A DNA stretch of 64,000 nucleotides from Ralstonia pickettii DTP0602 (GCA_000471925.1 CP006668.1:2480001-2544000); one strand, 5' to 3'; counted from the stretch's first letter, positions 43,749 to 52,498 are shown. Notes: generated by a model from the sequence alone, not told the origin. Numbers and translations: made by a program.

Positions 43749-44590
43749 CCGGGACCAGCCAGAACATCCGCGCGGGCCGCCTGCAGGTGCGCGGCCTTGA
43801 CGTGGCGCTGGGCAACGGCGATGCAGGTTTTACCGCCGTGCACCAGCTTTCCATCGATATCCCGGCGGGGCAGTTCGTCTGCATCCTCGGGCCCTCCGGC
43901 TGCGGCAAGTCCACGCTGCTGGGCACCATCGCCGGCCACCTGCCGGCCGCGGCCGGCGAGATCCTGCTCGACGGCGTGCCGGTGCGCGGCCCTGCCCCGG
44001 AGCGTGGGCTCGTGTTCCAGCAACACTCGCTGTTTCCCTGGAAGCGCGTGCTCGACAACGTCGGCTTCGGCCTCAAGATGCAGGGCGTGCCCGCCGCGGA
44101 GCGCAGGCGCGAGGCGCAGGCCCTGCTCGACCTCGTCGGCCTGGGCAGCTTCGCGCAGCGCTACCCCGCCCAGCTCTCGGGCGGCATGCAACAGCGCGTG
44201 GAGATTGCGCGCGTGCTGATCAACCGGCCGCGGGTGCTGCTGATGGACGAGCCGTTCGGCGCACTGGATGCACAGACCCGCGCCTATATGCAGGCGCTGC
44301 TGCTCGACGTCTGGGCGCAGATGCGCACCACCGTGGTCTTCGTCACCCATGACATCGACGAGGCGCTGTTCCTGGCCGACCGCGTGCTGGTGATGTCGCA
44401 CCGGCCCGGCCGCATCCTTGAAGACATCCTCGTTCCGTTCGACCGGCCTCGCGATGGCGACCTGCTGACCGATGACGGCTTTATCCGTCTCAAGCGCCAC
44501 TGCCGCGAGCTGCTGCACGAGCACTACCGGGGCGGCCCGCTCCAGGGCGTGCCCGCTCCCATCCAAAGCGCGCTGGCGACTGCCGCCTGA
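43745..44590 (+). CDS. ABC transporter ATPase of the AprA-like operon
   Basis: A 281-residue ATP-binding subunit of the nitrate/sulfonate type. Walker A GPSGCGKS is at residues 49-56, the Q-loop is [10 protein letters not shown], the signature LSGGMQQRV, Walker [13 protein letters not shown] and the switch His is in VTHDIDEA. It belongs with the binding protein at 39495 and the permease now split by the insertion; without the permease it has no obvious job. The start overlaps the permease stop by 4 nt. Confidence 0.93.
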   Translation: MTGTSQNIRAGRLQVRGLDVALGNGDAGFTAVHQLSIDIPAGQFVCILGPSGCGKSTLLGTIAGHLPAAAGEILLDGVPVRGPAPERGLVFQQHSLFPWKRVLDNVGFGLKMQGVPAAERRREAQALLDLVGLGSFAQRYPAQLSGGMQQRVEIARVLINRPRVLLMDEPFGALDAQTRAYMQALLLDVWAQMRTTVVFVTHDIDEALFLADRVLVMSHRPGRILEDILVPFDRPRDGDLLTDDGFIRLKRHCRELLHEHYRGGPLQGVPAPIQSALATAA

Positions 44591-44610
44591 CTGCCCTATT
44601 GCCCCGACTT

Positions 44611-45609
44611 ATGCCGCACGTTTTCGCCTTGCCCGACGATTCCCTGTTTGACCTTCATCCCGCCATTGGCGCACTGGCGCCACGCCTGGCCGACCCCGAC
44701 CCGGCGATTCGCCGGGTGGCGGTGCTCCAGTTGGCCGACCTCGAAGATGAAGCCGGTGTGCCCCTGCTGCTGCAACGCCTGCAAACCGATCCGGCCGAGA
44801 CCGTGCGCGCCGAGGCCGCGCGCACGCTGGCCAGCTGGGAGCTGGAAGCGGTCGTGCCGGCGCTGGCGGCGGCGCTGGCCGACCCCTGCCGCGACGTAGC
44901 CGAGGCTGCGGCCCAGGGCCTGTCGGAACTGAAGGATCCCGCCTCCGGCGCCGCCTTGCTGCCATGGGTGTCGCACGACGATCCCTTTGTCCGCGCGGCC
45001 GCCTGGCGCGGCCTGCGCGAGCTGCGCTACGCAGCGGGATTCGATGCGGCGATGGCCGCACTGTCCGACGCGGCGGCCTCAGTGCGGCGCGAAGCGGTGA
45101 CTGTGCTGGGCTGGCTCAAACGCAGCGAAGCCCTGCCCGCGCTGGCCCAGGTCGCCGCCAGCGATGCCGACACCGAAGTCAGGCGGGCCGCCGCGGGCGC
45201 GCTCGGCCTGGCAGCGGACCCGTCAGCGCGCGACGCCCTGCTCTCCGCCTTGCGCGACGGCGCCTGGCAGGTGCGGGAAGAAGCCGCGCAGACGCTGGGA
45301 AAGCTGAAATTCCCCGAAGCCGTGCGTCCGCTGATCGATGCACTGGAAGATCCCTACTGGCAGGTCCGGCTGCAGGCTGCGAGAGCCCTCGGCAAGCTGC
45401 GTGACCGCGCGGCGCTGGTGCCGCTGACGGCGCAGCTTGTTCATTCGATCAGCAACCTGCGCAAGGAAGCTGCCCTGTCGCTGGGAAGCCTGCAGGACGC
45501 TGCGGCGCTGCCGGCGCTGGCCGCCGCGGCGAACGACGCGGATCCGGAGGTACGCAAGGCGGTATGGATTGCGCTGGCACAGATCGGCCAACCGCAGGGT
45601 GAGGCATGA
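44611..45609 (+). CDS. HEAT/PBS-lyase-like repeat protein
   Basis: A 332-residue soluble protein made of about nine helical repeats of roughly 31 residues, such as DPDPAIRRVAVLQLADLED, DTEVRRAAAGALGLAAD, DGAWQVREEAAQTLGKLK and DPYWQVRLQAARALGKLRD. Such repeats form a curved solenoid for protein binding; related repeats occur in phycobilin lyases and in scaffolds for metal-cofactor enzymes. It has no cysteine, so it should not hold a cluster itself. Its place between the ATPase and DUF971 genes suggests a chaperone or docking role for the flavoprotein-ferredoxin pair. ATG 44611 is chosen over TTG 44599. Stop overlaps the next start (ATGA). Confidence 0.87.
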   Translation: MPHVFALPDDSLFDLHPAIGALAPRLADPDPAIRRVAVLQLADLEDEAGVPLLLQRLQTDPAETVRAEAARTLASWELEAVVPALAAALADPCRDVAEAAAQGLSELKDPASGAALLPWVSHDDPFVRAAAWRGLRELRYAAGFDAAMAALSDAAASVRREAVTVLGWLKRSEALPALAQVAASDADTEVRRAAAGALGLAADPSARDALLSALRDGAWQVREEAAQTLGKLKFPEAVRPLIDALEDPYWQVRLQAARALGKLRDRAALVPLTAQLVHSISNLRKEAALSLGSLQDAAALPALAAAANDADPEVRKAVWIALAQIGQPQGEA

Positions 45610-45884
45610 GCGGCGGCATGGTTGTACCCACGCGCCTGGAGCTTGCGCCCGCCGAAGGCAGGCTGCGCATCTGGTGGCCGGACGGACAGTGCCAGTCACT
45701 GGACCATGCCCGCTTGCGCGCGGCATGCCGATGCGCCGCCTGCCGCAGCCTGCCTTCTGAAGAAGGGGCAGCGCAGGCGGTGCGCATCACTGCCCTGGAG
45801 GAAATGGGCTACGGCATCCAGATCGTGTTCAGCGACGGACATGACCGCGGCATCTACCCCTGGCCGTATCTGCAGGCGCTGTAG
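45606..45884 (+). CDS. DUF971 (GBBH-like N-terminal domain) protein
   Basis: A 92-residue single-domain protein. The family core is visible: LRIWWPDGQCQSLDHARLRAAC, the cysteine motif CRCAACR, and the end VFSDGHDRGIYPWPYL. The same domain forms the N-terminus of gamma-butyrobetaine hydroxylase, where the Cys/His set binds zinc, and stand-alone forms often sit near iron-sulfur assembly factors. Here it may help mature the iron-sulfur ferredoxin, which is inference from location. The start overlaps the HEAT gene by 4 nt, and it ends the operon. Confidence 0.88.
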   Translation: MSGGMVVPTRLELAPAEGRLRIWWPDGQCQSLDHARLRAACRCAACRSLPSEEGAAQAVRITALEEMGYGIQIVFSDGHDRGIYPWPYLQAL

Positions 45885-45892
45885 GCGGGCAT

Positions 45893-46153
45893 CTACCCTC
45901 CCGCCAGCGCCTGCAGGATATGCACCTCGTCCGTCTCCTTCAGCGCCGCATCCAGCCGCATCAGCTGCGTACGGTTCACGAACACGCGGATATACGGCCG
46001 CAGCTTGCCCTGCTCGTCGACGATGCGAAAGCGCATGCCCGGAAACTGCCGGTCGAGATCCTCGAGCAGTTCGCCGATGCTGGCACCATGGGCTTCGACG
46101 TACTCCCGCTGCCCGGTGTAGGAGAAGAGCGGCGTCGCGATGCGGACCTGCAT
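45893..46153 (-). CDS. MoaD/ThiS-family ubiquitin-like sulfur carrier
   Basis: An 86-residue beta-grasp protein. The fold is suggested by VRIATPLFSYTGQREY, SIGELLEDLDRQFPG, YIRVFVNRTQLMRL and DEVHILQALAGG, and the protein ends in Gly-Gly, the feature needed for adenylation and thiocarboxylate formation. No MoaE or ThiG gene is nearby, so it is not a normal cofactor-synthesis gene. It follows a BNR-repeat gene by 29 bp on the same strand. It is convergent with the AprA-like operon, 8 bp from its end. Confidence 0.87.
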   Translation of the reverse strand: MQVRIATPLFSYTGQREYVEAHGASIGELLEDLDRQFPGMRFRIVDEQGKLRPYIRVFVNRTQLMRLDAALKETDEVHILQALAGG

Positions 46154-46182
46154 GGATGTTCTCCGGATCGACTGTTGCTTCG

Positions 46183-47334
46183 TTACGCGGGCCGCGCCAC
46201 GGTGACGGCGTACACCTGCGGCAGATGGCTGGCGAGGCATTGCCATGAATCGCCCTCATCGCCGCTGGCCCAGATCTCGCCGCCAGTGGTGCCGAAGTAC
46301 ACGCCTACCGGCGCATGGCCGTCGGTGGCCATGGCCTGGCGCTTGACGGTGAACCAACCCTGTTCGGGCGGCAGGCCGCGGTCCTGGCGCTGCCAGCTTT
46401 CGCCGCCGTCGCGCGTGACGTAGGCCGCCGGGCGGCCGCCGGGGCTGACGCGGGGCCAGACGTCGCTGCCATCCATCGGGAAGACCCAGACGGTGCGCGC
46501 ATCGCGCGGGTGGGCGACGATGGGAAAGCCGATGTCGCCGACCTCGGCCGGCATGGCTTCACCGATGCGCTTCCACACGCCTTCACGCCGGTTCATGCGG
46601 TAGATGCCGCAGTGGTTCTGCTGGTACAGGATGTCGGGCGCGGCGGGGTGTTGCAGCACGCAGTGCGGATCCTGGCCGTATTCCGGGTTGGGATCGGGCA
46701 GGAAGGTGGCGAGGCTGCCGCGGTTCAGCGGCTGCCAGTCGGCGCCGCCGTCGGTGCTCTCGAACACGCCGCCGCTGGACATGCCGATATAGAGATGCCG
46801 CGCATCGCGCGGATCGACCAGCACGGAATGCATCTTGGGGCCGTCGGGCGTGCCGTCCTGCTCGCCGCCGGTCCATTCGCGCCATTTCGGATGATCGTTG
46901 AAGCCGGTCACCGGTTCCCAGGTCGCGCCGTGGTCCGTGCTGTGGAACAGGCCTTGCGGCGAGGTGCCGGCGTACCAGGTGCCGGGCTCGCTGGCGTGGC
47001 CGGGTGTGAGCCAGAACACGTGGTCGACGACGCGGCCGGTTTCACCTTCCGGCACTTTGTCGAAGCCGGGCGGGCGCGTGGCTTCGGTCCAGTTGCGGCC
47101 ACCGTCGGGGGAGCGGAACACGGTCGGGCCAAGGTGGCCGGTGCGCGCGGCCATCAGCATGCGCAACGGTTCGCGCGGGTCCTGCACGATGTGGTGGATG
47201 GTGTGGCCGAGGAACGTCGGGCCCTGGATCTGCCAGTCGCGCCGCGTGGCGTCGCTGGTCAGGAACCAGGCGCCCTTGGTCGTGGCGACCAGCAACATCA
47301 CGGGGCCGGTGTCGGGGGCAGTGGAAGTCGTCAT
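46183..47334 (-). CDS. BNR/sialidase-like beta-propeller protein
   Basis: A 383-residue protein with several Asp-box (SxDxGxTW) repeats: RSPDGGRNWTE, HSTDHGATWEP, ESTDGGADWQP, VTRDGGESWQR and ASGDEGDSWQC. These mark the turns of a sialidase-like propeller. No signal peptide is seen, so it is probably cytoplasmic, unlike true sialidases, and the catalytic Arg triad is not evident. The function is unknown; the adjoining MoaD-like gene, 29 bp downstream, suggests that the two proteins work together. ATG 47334 follows GGAG in CAGGAGCCAAG. Confidence 0.85.
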   Translation of the reverse strand: MTTSTAPDTGPVMLLVATTKGAWFLTSDATRRDWQIQGPTFLGHTIHHIVQDPREPLRMLMAARTGHLGPTVFRSPDGGRNWTEATRPPGFDKVPEGETGRVVDHVFWLTPGHASEPGTWYAGTSPQGLFHSTDHGATWEPVTGFNDHPKWREWTGGEQDGTPDGPKMHSVLVDPRDARHLYIGMSSGGVFESTDGGADWQPLNRGSLATFLPDPNPEYGQDPHCVLQHPAAPDILYQQNHCGIYRMNRREGVWKRIGEAMPAEVGDIGFPIVAHPRDARTVWVFPMDGSDVWPRVSPGGRPAAYVTRDGGESWQRQDRGLPPEQGWFTVKRQAMATDGHAPVGVYFGTTGGEIWASGDEGDSWQCLASHLPQVYAVTVARPA

Positions 47335-47811
47335 CTTGGCTCCTGCAATAAGGCCGTCGAACGATGTTTCCGAGTCTAGTACATGTAGACAGTGTTCACA
47401 ATTGACGCTTGAGCCGATCTGCGTGGGCGGCTGCAAGCTCCCGCGAACCGGCCGCGAAGTAGTACGGAGTTAAAAGAGGATATCCGCAGGTTGGGTAGAC
47501 ATTGCCGCTCATGTATGGCATAAGCAATGTTCCTTCCGACATCGCCGCCCCGACGACCATGTTCCGCCCCGTCCGCTTCGCCGCACTGAACCGCCCGGCC
47601 CTGCCGGCGGCAGGCGTGCGCGCGGGCACCGCGCAGCGTCCGGGCGTTGCCATCGACCAGGCCGCCATCGGCCAGGTCCGCCGCGCCGTGCTTTTCCTGG
47701 CCGTGCGGGCAGCTCGGGGCACCACCCTCCAACCCTGAGCTTTCCCGCACGGCCCATGTCGCGGATGCCATCCGGTATCCGCCCGAACATGCAGCCAGGA
47801 GAAAGCCAGTC
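47335..47811. other. Gap between the BNR gene and the GNAT region
   Basis: The left 150 bp are AT-richer and should hold the BNR-gene promoter on the minus strand. A frame at 47559-47738 encodes about 59 Arg/Ala-rich residues but has no ribosome site, and I do not call it. No strong hairpin is visible. Confidence 0.4.
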
Positions 47812-47886
47812 ATGCCACCGCTCTACCGCCATACCGTTTGCGCCATGGTGGCGCTTGCCGCCCTCTACCTGATCCTCAATCCCTGA
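47812..47886 (+). CDS. Possible 24-residue membrane peptide
   Basis: A short frame encoding MPPLYRHTVCAMVALAALYLILNP, split as MPPLYRHTVC and AMVALAALYLILNP: one hydrophobic helix with a basic N-terminus. It has a plausible Shine-Dalgarno (AGGAGAAAG, 9 nt spacing) and lies 18 bp before the GNAT-like gene. It may be a genuine small protein, a leader peptide for the next gene, or chance. Confidence 0.35.
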   Translation: MPPLYRHTVCAMVALAALYLILNP

Positions 47887-47904
47887 GCCGGGTGGAGTGC
47901 AGCC

Positions 47905-48537
47905 ATGTTGAACCGCCATGCCCTGCGCCTACCGGTGCAGGCCTTCTCACCGCTCGCGCGCGCGCTCGAACTGCGCATCGACGTAGACCTCGCCCCAGGT
48001 GACATCGAGCGCGAGCTCGGCGCCCTGCACGACCGCATCGGCCGGCCCGGCGACCGGCTGCACGCGATGCCGTCCTTGCCGGCGGGCGCGCCAGGCCTGC
48101 GCCTGCGCTACCGCGAGGCGGACGGCGAGTATTACGTGTATGTGGAAGACGTAATGCAGCGCCGGCTGGCGGGCTATACCGTCTTCAACCGGCTGATCGA
48201 GGTCGGCCGCCGGGCCGATCCCTGGGTGCGCGCGCCGCATACGAAGTTTGCACCCGCTTACCAGCGCCGCGGCCTGGCCACGGCGCTGTACCGCTGGGCG
48301 CTGGATGGCGGGCTGTGCCTGCTGAGCGGCGCGCGGCAGTCGGCTGGCGCCAATGCGCTATGGCAGGCGCTGGGCAGCGACTATGCCGCCGGCTATGTGG
48401 ACTTGCGCCACAAGACGCTGACGTGGCTTGGCGAGACGGTCAGCGCCGGGGTCCGGGATGGGCTGCACACGCGGATGCTGCTGCTCGGGCAGGGCTGGAC
48501 GCTGCAGGCGTTCATGGACCGCACCGGCATGTACTGA
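47905..48537 (+). CDS. GNAT-like N-acetyltransferase domain protein
   Basis: A 210-residue protein. The C-terminal half has the acetyl-CoA-binding pattern KFAPAYQRRGLATALYRWALDGG (quoted by position, residues about 113-135: Q-R-R-G-L-A core), followed by SGARQSAGANALWQALG and DLRHKTLTWLGE. The N-terminal half shows VEDVMQRRLAGYTVFN. The acceptor substrate is unknown. GGTGGAG precedes the start. It is convergent with a small gene at 48561. Confidence 0.7.
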   Translation: MLNRHALRLPVQAFSPLARALELRIDVDLAPGDIERELGALHDRIGRPGDRLHAMPSLPAGAPGLRLRYREADGEYYVYVEDVMQRRLAGYTVFNRLIEVGRRADPWVRAPHTKFAPAYQRRGLATALYRWALDGGLCLLSGARQSAGANALWQALGSDYAAGYVDLRHKTLTWLGETVSAGVRDGLHTRMLLLGQGWTLQAFMDRTGMY

Positions 48538-48560
48538 CGGGAAAAAGGACAGTGTTCAGT

Positions 48561-48758
48561 TCAGAGATGCGTGATGGGCGCGGCGTCGCGGGCATTGCCC
48601 AGGTACAGCGTCCAGCCGCGGGCGAACCAGTCGCGCACGCGCGCCGCCAGCGAGCGGCCGGAACCCATGCGGGCGTAGCAAGCGATGTCGCGGGCGGCCG
48701 CCGGCCGGGACTTGGACTGGACGGGCTGGCGATAGAGCGTGTCGGCGAGCACTTGCAT
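48561..48758 (-). CDS. Small basic protein, unknown
   Basis: A 65-residue Arg-rich protein beginning MQVLADTLYRQPVQS and ending GNARDAAPITHL. The second half (SLAARVRDWFARGWTLYLG) could form an amphipathic helix, giving a DUF1127-like look without a firm match. A strong site GGAAAGGAAACC before ATG 48758 supports it as a real gene. It lies alone on the minus strand between the GNAT-like gene and a 465-bp control region. Confidence 0.55.
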   Translation of the reverse strand: MQVLADTLYRQPVQSKSRPAAARDIACYARMGSGRSLAARVRDWFARGWTLYLGNARDAAPITHL

Positions 48759-49223
48759 TGTGGTTTCCTTTCCGGACGGAGGGGATAGACAGGGGCCTCA
48801 TGCTGCACACCAAGCCATCGCATGGCCGGCCGAATGAGGCGATTCAGGGTTATCCCTAGTATAGAGAAGTTACGCCCGAATCATCCGGGTCTGCCCCTAT
48901 AGGCCCTATATCAGTCGCGTGATAACGCCAGGCCGTCCAAAGCGCACTTGGGAAAGATCTCCCGTCTCAAGAGGCTGATTGCTCACATTCGATATTCCCC
49001 CCGGCACATGCCGCGCATTTTCCGGCCGTTATGACGGAATCCGCGCGGTCACCTAGCCTTCAGCCTTGCCCAGATCACGCCCGCACAGAAGGCACCGACA
49101 AGCCGGCACACCGATAAAAGAGGGTCGGCCAGGTTCCGGCCCGATACCCAGAACCAAGTGAGACAAAGCCTGACGACGATCCGTACGACGGACGTTGCAG
49201 CGCCCGCAAGGAGACAGATCACC
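48759..49223. promoter_or_regulatory. Divergent control region upstream of the purine permease
   Basis: A 465-bp gap with AT-rich patches at 48840-48880 and 48895-48925. A 13-bp palindrome TATAGG-C-CCTATA lies at 48898-48910 and could be a regulator site for either gene. No purine riboswitch is recognisable, and no clear promoter boxes were fixed. Confidence 0.35.
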
Positions 49224-50627
49224 ATGATCGAACAGCCCTATCCGTCGTCGGTGACGGAAGCCGATGCCACACGCCCCCAGGTCCCCCAAGTCCCGGAAGT
49301 CAGGAACCGGCTCGATGCCTATTTCCAGATCACCGCGCGCGGCAGCACCCAGCGGCGCGAAGTGGTGGCCGGCGTCACCACCTTCATGGCGATGGTCTAC
49401 GCGGTGTTCGTCGTGCCCGGCATGCTGGGCAAGGCGGGCTTTGACACCAGCGCGGTATTCGTCGCCGTATGCCTGACCACCGCGTTCGGTTCGCTGCTGA
49501 TGGGACTGTGGGCCAAGTTGCCGATTGCGATCGGCTGCGCGATTTCGCTGACCGCGTTCATGGCCTTCGGGCTGGTGCTGGGGCAGGGCCTGTCGCCGGC
49601 CGTCGCGCTGGGCGCCGTGTTCCTGATGGGCGTGGTCTTCACCGCGATCTCGGTCACCGGCGTGCGCTCCTGGATTCTGCGCAACCTGCCGGCCGGCGTG
49701 GCGCACGGCACCGGTATCGGCATCGGCCTGTTCCTGCTGCTGATCGCCTCGAACGAGGTCGGCCTGGTGGTCAAGAACGCCCACGCCGGCCTGCCGGTGT
49801 CGCTGGGCAAGATCACCTCGTTCCCGGTGGTGATGTCGGTGCTGGGCCTGGCCGCGATCTTTGGCCTGGAGCGCCGCAAGGTGCCGGGCGGCATCCTGCT
49901 GGTGATCATCGCGATCTCGGCGCTGGGCCTGGCCTTCGATCCGGCGGTAAAGTTCACCGGCGTGTTCGCGCTGCCGTCACTGAGCGCGCCGGGCCATCAG
50001 TCGCTGATCGGCGCCATGGACGTGCGCGGCGCGCTGTCGGCGGCGGTGCTGCCGAGCGTGCTGGCGCTGGTGATGACCGCAGTGTTTGACGCTACCGGCA
50101 CCATCCGTGCCGTCGCCGGACAAGCCGGACAGCTCAATGCCGCCGGCCATATCCACAACGGCGGGCGCGCACTGACCGCGGACTCGGTCAGCTCGATCTT
50201 CTCGGCAATGTTCGGCGGCGCCCCGGCCGCGGCCTATATCGAATCGACCGTGGGCGTGGCCGCCGGCGCCAAGACCGGCCTGACCGCGGTGGTGGTGGGC
50301 CTGCTGTTCGTGGCGGTGATGTTCTTCTCGCCGCTGGCCGCGCTGGTGCCGTCGTACGCCACCGCGCCGGCGCTGATGTACGTGGGCCTGCTGATGCTGT
50401 CCAGCGTCAGCCGCCTGCATATGGACGACCTGGTCGATGCGCTCGCGGGCCTGGTTTGCGCCGTATTTATCGTGCTCACCTGCAATATCGTCACCGGCAT
50501 CATGCTGGGTTTCTGCACCCTGGTGGTGGGCCGCGTGGTCGCCGGCGAATGGCGCAAGCTCAATCTCGGCACGGTTGCCATCGCCATCGTGCTGGCCGCG
50601 TTCTATGCCGGTGGCTGGGCGATCTGA
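49224..50627 (+). CDS. AzgA/PbuG-type hypoxanthine-guanine permease (NCS2 family)
   Basis: A 467-residue inner-membrane proton symporter for purine bases. Family marks are [19 protein letters not shown] after the N-terminal tail, [19 protein letters not shown], and [14 protein letters not shown] with [20 protein letters not shown] (the last two are the substrate-site helices). About 12-13 hydrophobic segments are present. Start ATG 49224 follows AAGGAG with a 10-nt spacing, slightly long. It is transcribed alone and ends at a strong terminator. Specificity within purines is inferred. Confidence 0.9.
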   Translation: MIEQPYPSSVTEADATRPQVPQVPEVRNRLDAYFQITARGSTQRREVVAGVTTFMAMVYAVFVVPGMLGKAGFDTSAVFVAVCLTTAFGSLLMGLWAKLPIAIGCAISLTAFMAFGLVLGQGLSPAVALGAVFLMGVVFTAISVTGVRSWILRNLPAGVAHGTGIGIGLFLLLIASNEVGLVVKNAHAGLPVSLGKITSFPVVMSVLGLAAIFGLERRKVPGGILLVIIAISALGLAFDPAVKFTGVFALPSLSAPGHQSLIGAMDVRGALSAAVLPSVLALVMTAVFDATGTIRAVAGQAGQLNAAGHIHNGGRALTADSVSSIFSAMFGGAPAAAYIESTVGVAAGAKTGLTAVVVGLLFVAVMFFSPLAALVPSYATAPALMYVGLLMLSSVSRLHMDDLVDALAGLVCAVFIVLTCNIVTGIMLGFCTLVVGRVVAGEWRKLNLGTVAIAIVLAAFYAGGWAI

Positions 50628-50639
50628 CCGATGCCTGCC

Positions 50640-50666
50640 GCGTCCCGGGCACCGTGCCCGGGACGC
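50640..50666. repeat. Long GC inverted repeat after the purine permease
   Basis: Arms GCGTCCCGGGCAC (50640-50652) and GTGCCCGGGACGC (50654-50666) with one spacer base; folded, an 11-bp stem is realistic. It lies 13 bp beyond the stop codon and may be an mRNA-stabilising hairpin. Confidence 0.6.
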
Positions 50667-50708
50667 TGACAACGAGTTGTCTCCTCCACCGTGATCCTGG
50701 TGGATTTC

Positions 50709-50744
50709 AAGCCCGGGCTTCCTGCTTTCCCGGGCTTTTTTTTT
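50709..50744 (+). terminator. Rho-independent terminator of the purine permease gene
   Basis: Stem AAGCCCGGG/CCCGGGCTT (50709-50717 with 50729-50737), 11-nt loop, then a run of nine T (50736-50744). Confidence 0.93.
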
Positions 50745-50810
50745 GCCTGTCGGTTTATTCAGCCGCTGGCGAAATAACGCTTCGCCAAATCCCGCCTCAC
50801 TGCGCCGGAC

Positions 50811-51233
50811 TCACTGGGATTCCGCGCTCGCGTTCTGCATCGCGGCCATATCCATGTACACCAGTTCCCAGACGTGCCCATCCAGGTCCTGGAAGCCGTG
50901 GCCGTACATGAATCCCAAATCCATCGGCGGCTTGTAAGTATTGCCGCCCGCCGCCACCGCATCGCTCACCATTTGATCGACGCGCGCACGGGTTTCCATC
51001 GACAGGCAAACCAGTACCTCGGTGAATTTGCGCGCATCGCAGATGTCGTTGGGCGAGAAGCTGCGGAACTTCGCTTCGGTCAGAAGCATGACGAAAATGT
51101 TCTCGCCCACGATCATGCAGGTGGCGGTCTCGTCGGTGAATTGCGGATTGAAGGAAAAGCCGAGCCGGGTAAAGAAGGCGATCGACTTTTGCAGGTCGCG
51201 GACGGGCAAATTGACAAAGATCTGCTGGTTCAT
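50811..51233 (-). CDS. VOC-family (glyoxalase/bleomycin-resistance-like) protein
   Basis: A 140-residue protein with two beta-alpha-beta-beta-beta modules: IFVNLPVRDLQKSIAFFTRLGF in the first and GFMYGHGFQDLDGHVWELVYMD in the second (each shown only in part by position). Metal-ligand candidates are His in GHGFQDLDGHVWE and Glu in the same segment. This variant, with the N-terminal MNQQIFVNL, is a common stand-alone VOC group of unknown substrate. ATG 51233 is the natural start. It is convergent with the purine-permease terminator. Confidence 0.85.
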   Translation of the reverse strand: MNQQIFVNLPVRDLQKSIAFFTRLGFSFNPQFTDETATCMIVGENIFVMLLTEAKFRSFSPNDICDARKFTEVLVCLSMETRARVDQMVSDAVAAGGNTYKPPMDLGFMYGHGFQDLDGHVWELVYMDMAAMQNASAESQ

Positions 51234-51430
51234 CGGGGGCTCCGGTAGTCGTGTCGGACGCTGCGCGGCGCGCAGACAAACAGTCTAGGCGCTAAACCCC
51301 CCGGATGCGCGATTTTGATTGCCGTTAAAACGAGGGCAAACCCGGGCATTGAACCAGGCAATGCGGACCGCATTGTGTGGTGTGAAACGATCGATTCGGG
51401 CCGGCAATCAATCTGTCCGTGCATTCTCCG

Positions 51431-51514
51431 TTATTTTTTGTAAAATTTTTTATGTCAACCGCCAACGCAATTTCTAGTACCATGCAGCGGCCTATTTGCA
51501 GAAAGGGGATATAA
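51431..51514 (+). promoter_or_regulatory. AT-rich promoter region of the H-NS-like gene
   Basis: TTATTTTTTGTAAAATTTTTT (split: TTATTTTTTG and TAAAATTTTTT) at about 51431-51451 is the most AT-rich tract in the neighbourhood; such tracts are bound by H-NS itself, so autoregulation is plausible. AAAGGGGAT gives a good ribosome site at 51504. Confidence 0.45.
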
Positions 51515-51823
51515 ATGGCGACATACAAGCAACTCCTGGCTGAGAAGGAAGCGCTGGAAGCCAAGCTGAATGAAGTGCGCGCATCGGAAGTGGCCGGCGT
51601 GATCGACAAAATCCGCGAGCTGATGACCGAATATGGCCTGACCGCTGAAGACATCCTGCCCCGGCGCAAGCGTGGCCGCCCGGCCGGCACGGCCAGCAGG
51701 AAGGCGGCCTCGGGACTGCCTCCCAAGTATATGGATCCCAAGACCGGCAAGACCTGGTCGGGTCGCGGCCGTGCCCCGGCCTGGCTGGGCAAGCGCCCGG
51801 AACGCTTCCTGATCGAGCAATAA
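51515..51823 (+). CDS. H-NS-family nucleoid protein
   Basis: A 102-residue protein: an N-terminal coiled-coil dimer region (YKQLLAEKEALEAKLNEVRASEV, residues about 4-28), a basic linker (LPRRKRGRPAGTASRKA) and the C-terminal DNA-binding motif KTGKTWSGRGRAPAWL. It silences AT-rich, often acquired, DNA. The size matches the short beta-proteobacterial H-NS group. It is transcribed alone. The RKRGRPAG linker contains an extra AT-hook-like GRP core. Confidence 0.95.
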   Translation: MATYKQLLAEKEALEAKLNEVRASEVAGVIDKIRELMTEYGLTAEDILPRRKRGRPAGTASRKAASGLPPKYMDPKTGKTWSGRGRAPAWLGKRPERFLIEQ

Positions 51824-51913
51824 ACCAAGGCTGGCGATTAAGAGGACGGGCGCGCTGAAACGCCCGTATTAATCGCCGGATCCCGATCGCCAGCGCCGAT
51901 CGCCAGCGCGCTG

Positions 51914-52498
51914 TCACAGCGCCTGGCAGACATACTCCTTGCGCAGCGCCCTGAAGCCCTGCTGGGTTGGCTCGCTGGTGAGGCGCGCGCCCCCGTCCGC
52001 GAGCGGCTGCATGCGCAATACCTGCGCCGAGCACTGGCTCGCCGTCTCGTCCCGCTGATAGCGGATCTCATATTGGCTGCCGGCCTGCGGCACGAACGAC
52101 ACGCCCGCGGCACAGCGCATCTCCGGCAACGGGGGCGCCGCGGCCGACGTCGCCGCCAGGTAGATGCGTCGCCCGGCCTCGACCAGCCGCTCACGCGTGC
52201 GCGCGGGCGGCTCAGGCGAGCGCCCTGGCATGTCCAGGCCACGATCCCGTCCCATCGCCGACAACTGCTTGCCCATCCCCGCCAGGACCAGCGGCCGGGC
52301 CGGCACCGGGCATTTGGCCGGATCGACCACGGTGAACGAGGTGTTGTCGTCGGTGCTGGTCAGCAGGCGCACGCTCGCGGTGGGGGCGCCGGACGGCACG
52401 CGGTACTGGGCCACGCAGCCGGGCAGTGCCACGGCGGCGGCGAGCAGCGGCAACAAGACAAGGCGGGGCGGGACTGCGGACGACCGGTCATGGCGCAT
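51914..52498 (-). CDS. Predicted lipoprotein, unknown
   Basis: A 194-residue envelope protein. The signal ends in a lipobox-like LPGC with the acylated Cys at position 28 (LVLLPLLAAAVALPGC). The mature part has three more Cys pairs candidates (DPAKCPVPA, EMRCAAG, SQCSAQV, YVCQAL), suggesting disulphides, and otherwise no known domain. The residue after Cys is Val, so outer-membrane sorting is likely. It is alone on the minus strand, divergent from the AraC gene. Confidence 0.7.
   Translation of the reverse strand: MRHDRSSAVPPRLVLLPLLAAAVALPGCVAQYRVPSGAPTASVRLLTSTDDNTSFTVVDPAKCPVPARPLVLAGMGKQLSAMGRDRGLDMPGRSPEPPARTRERLVEAGRRIYLAATSAAAPPLPEMRCAAGVSFVPQAGSQYEIRYQRDETASQCSAQVLRMQPLADGGARLTSEPTQQGFRALRKEYVCQAL

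Noticed and set aside
48759..49223. A purine riboswitch before the AzgA-type permease
   Set aside because: The conserved purine-aptamer core and paired loop motifs are not visible, and this riboswitch class is not expected in beta-proteobacteria.
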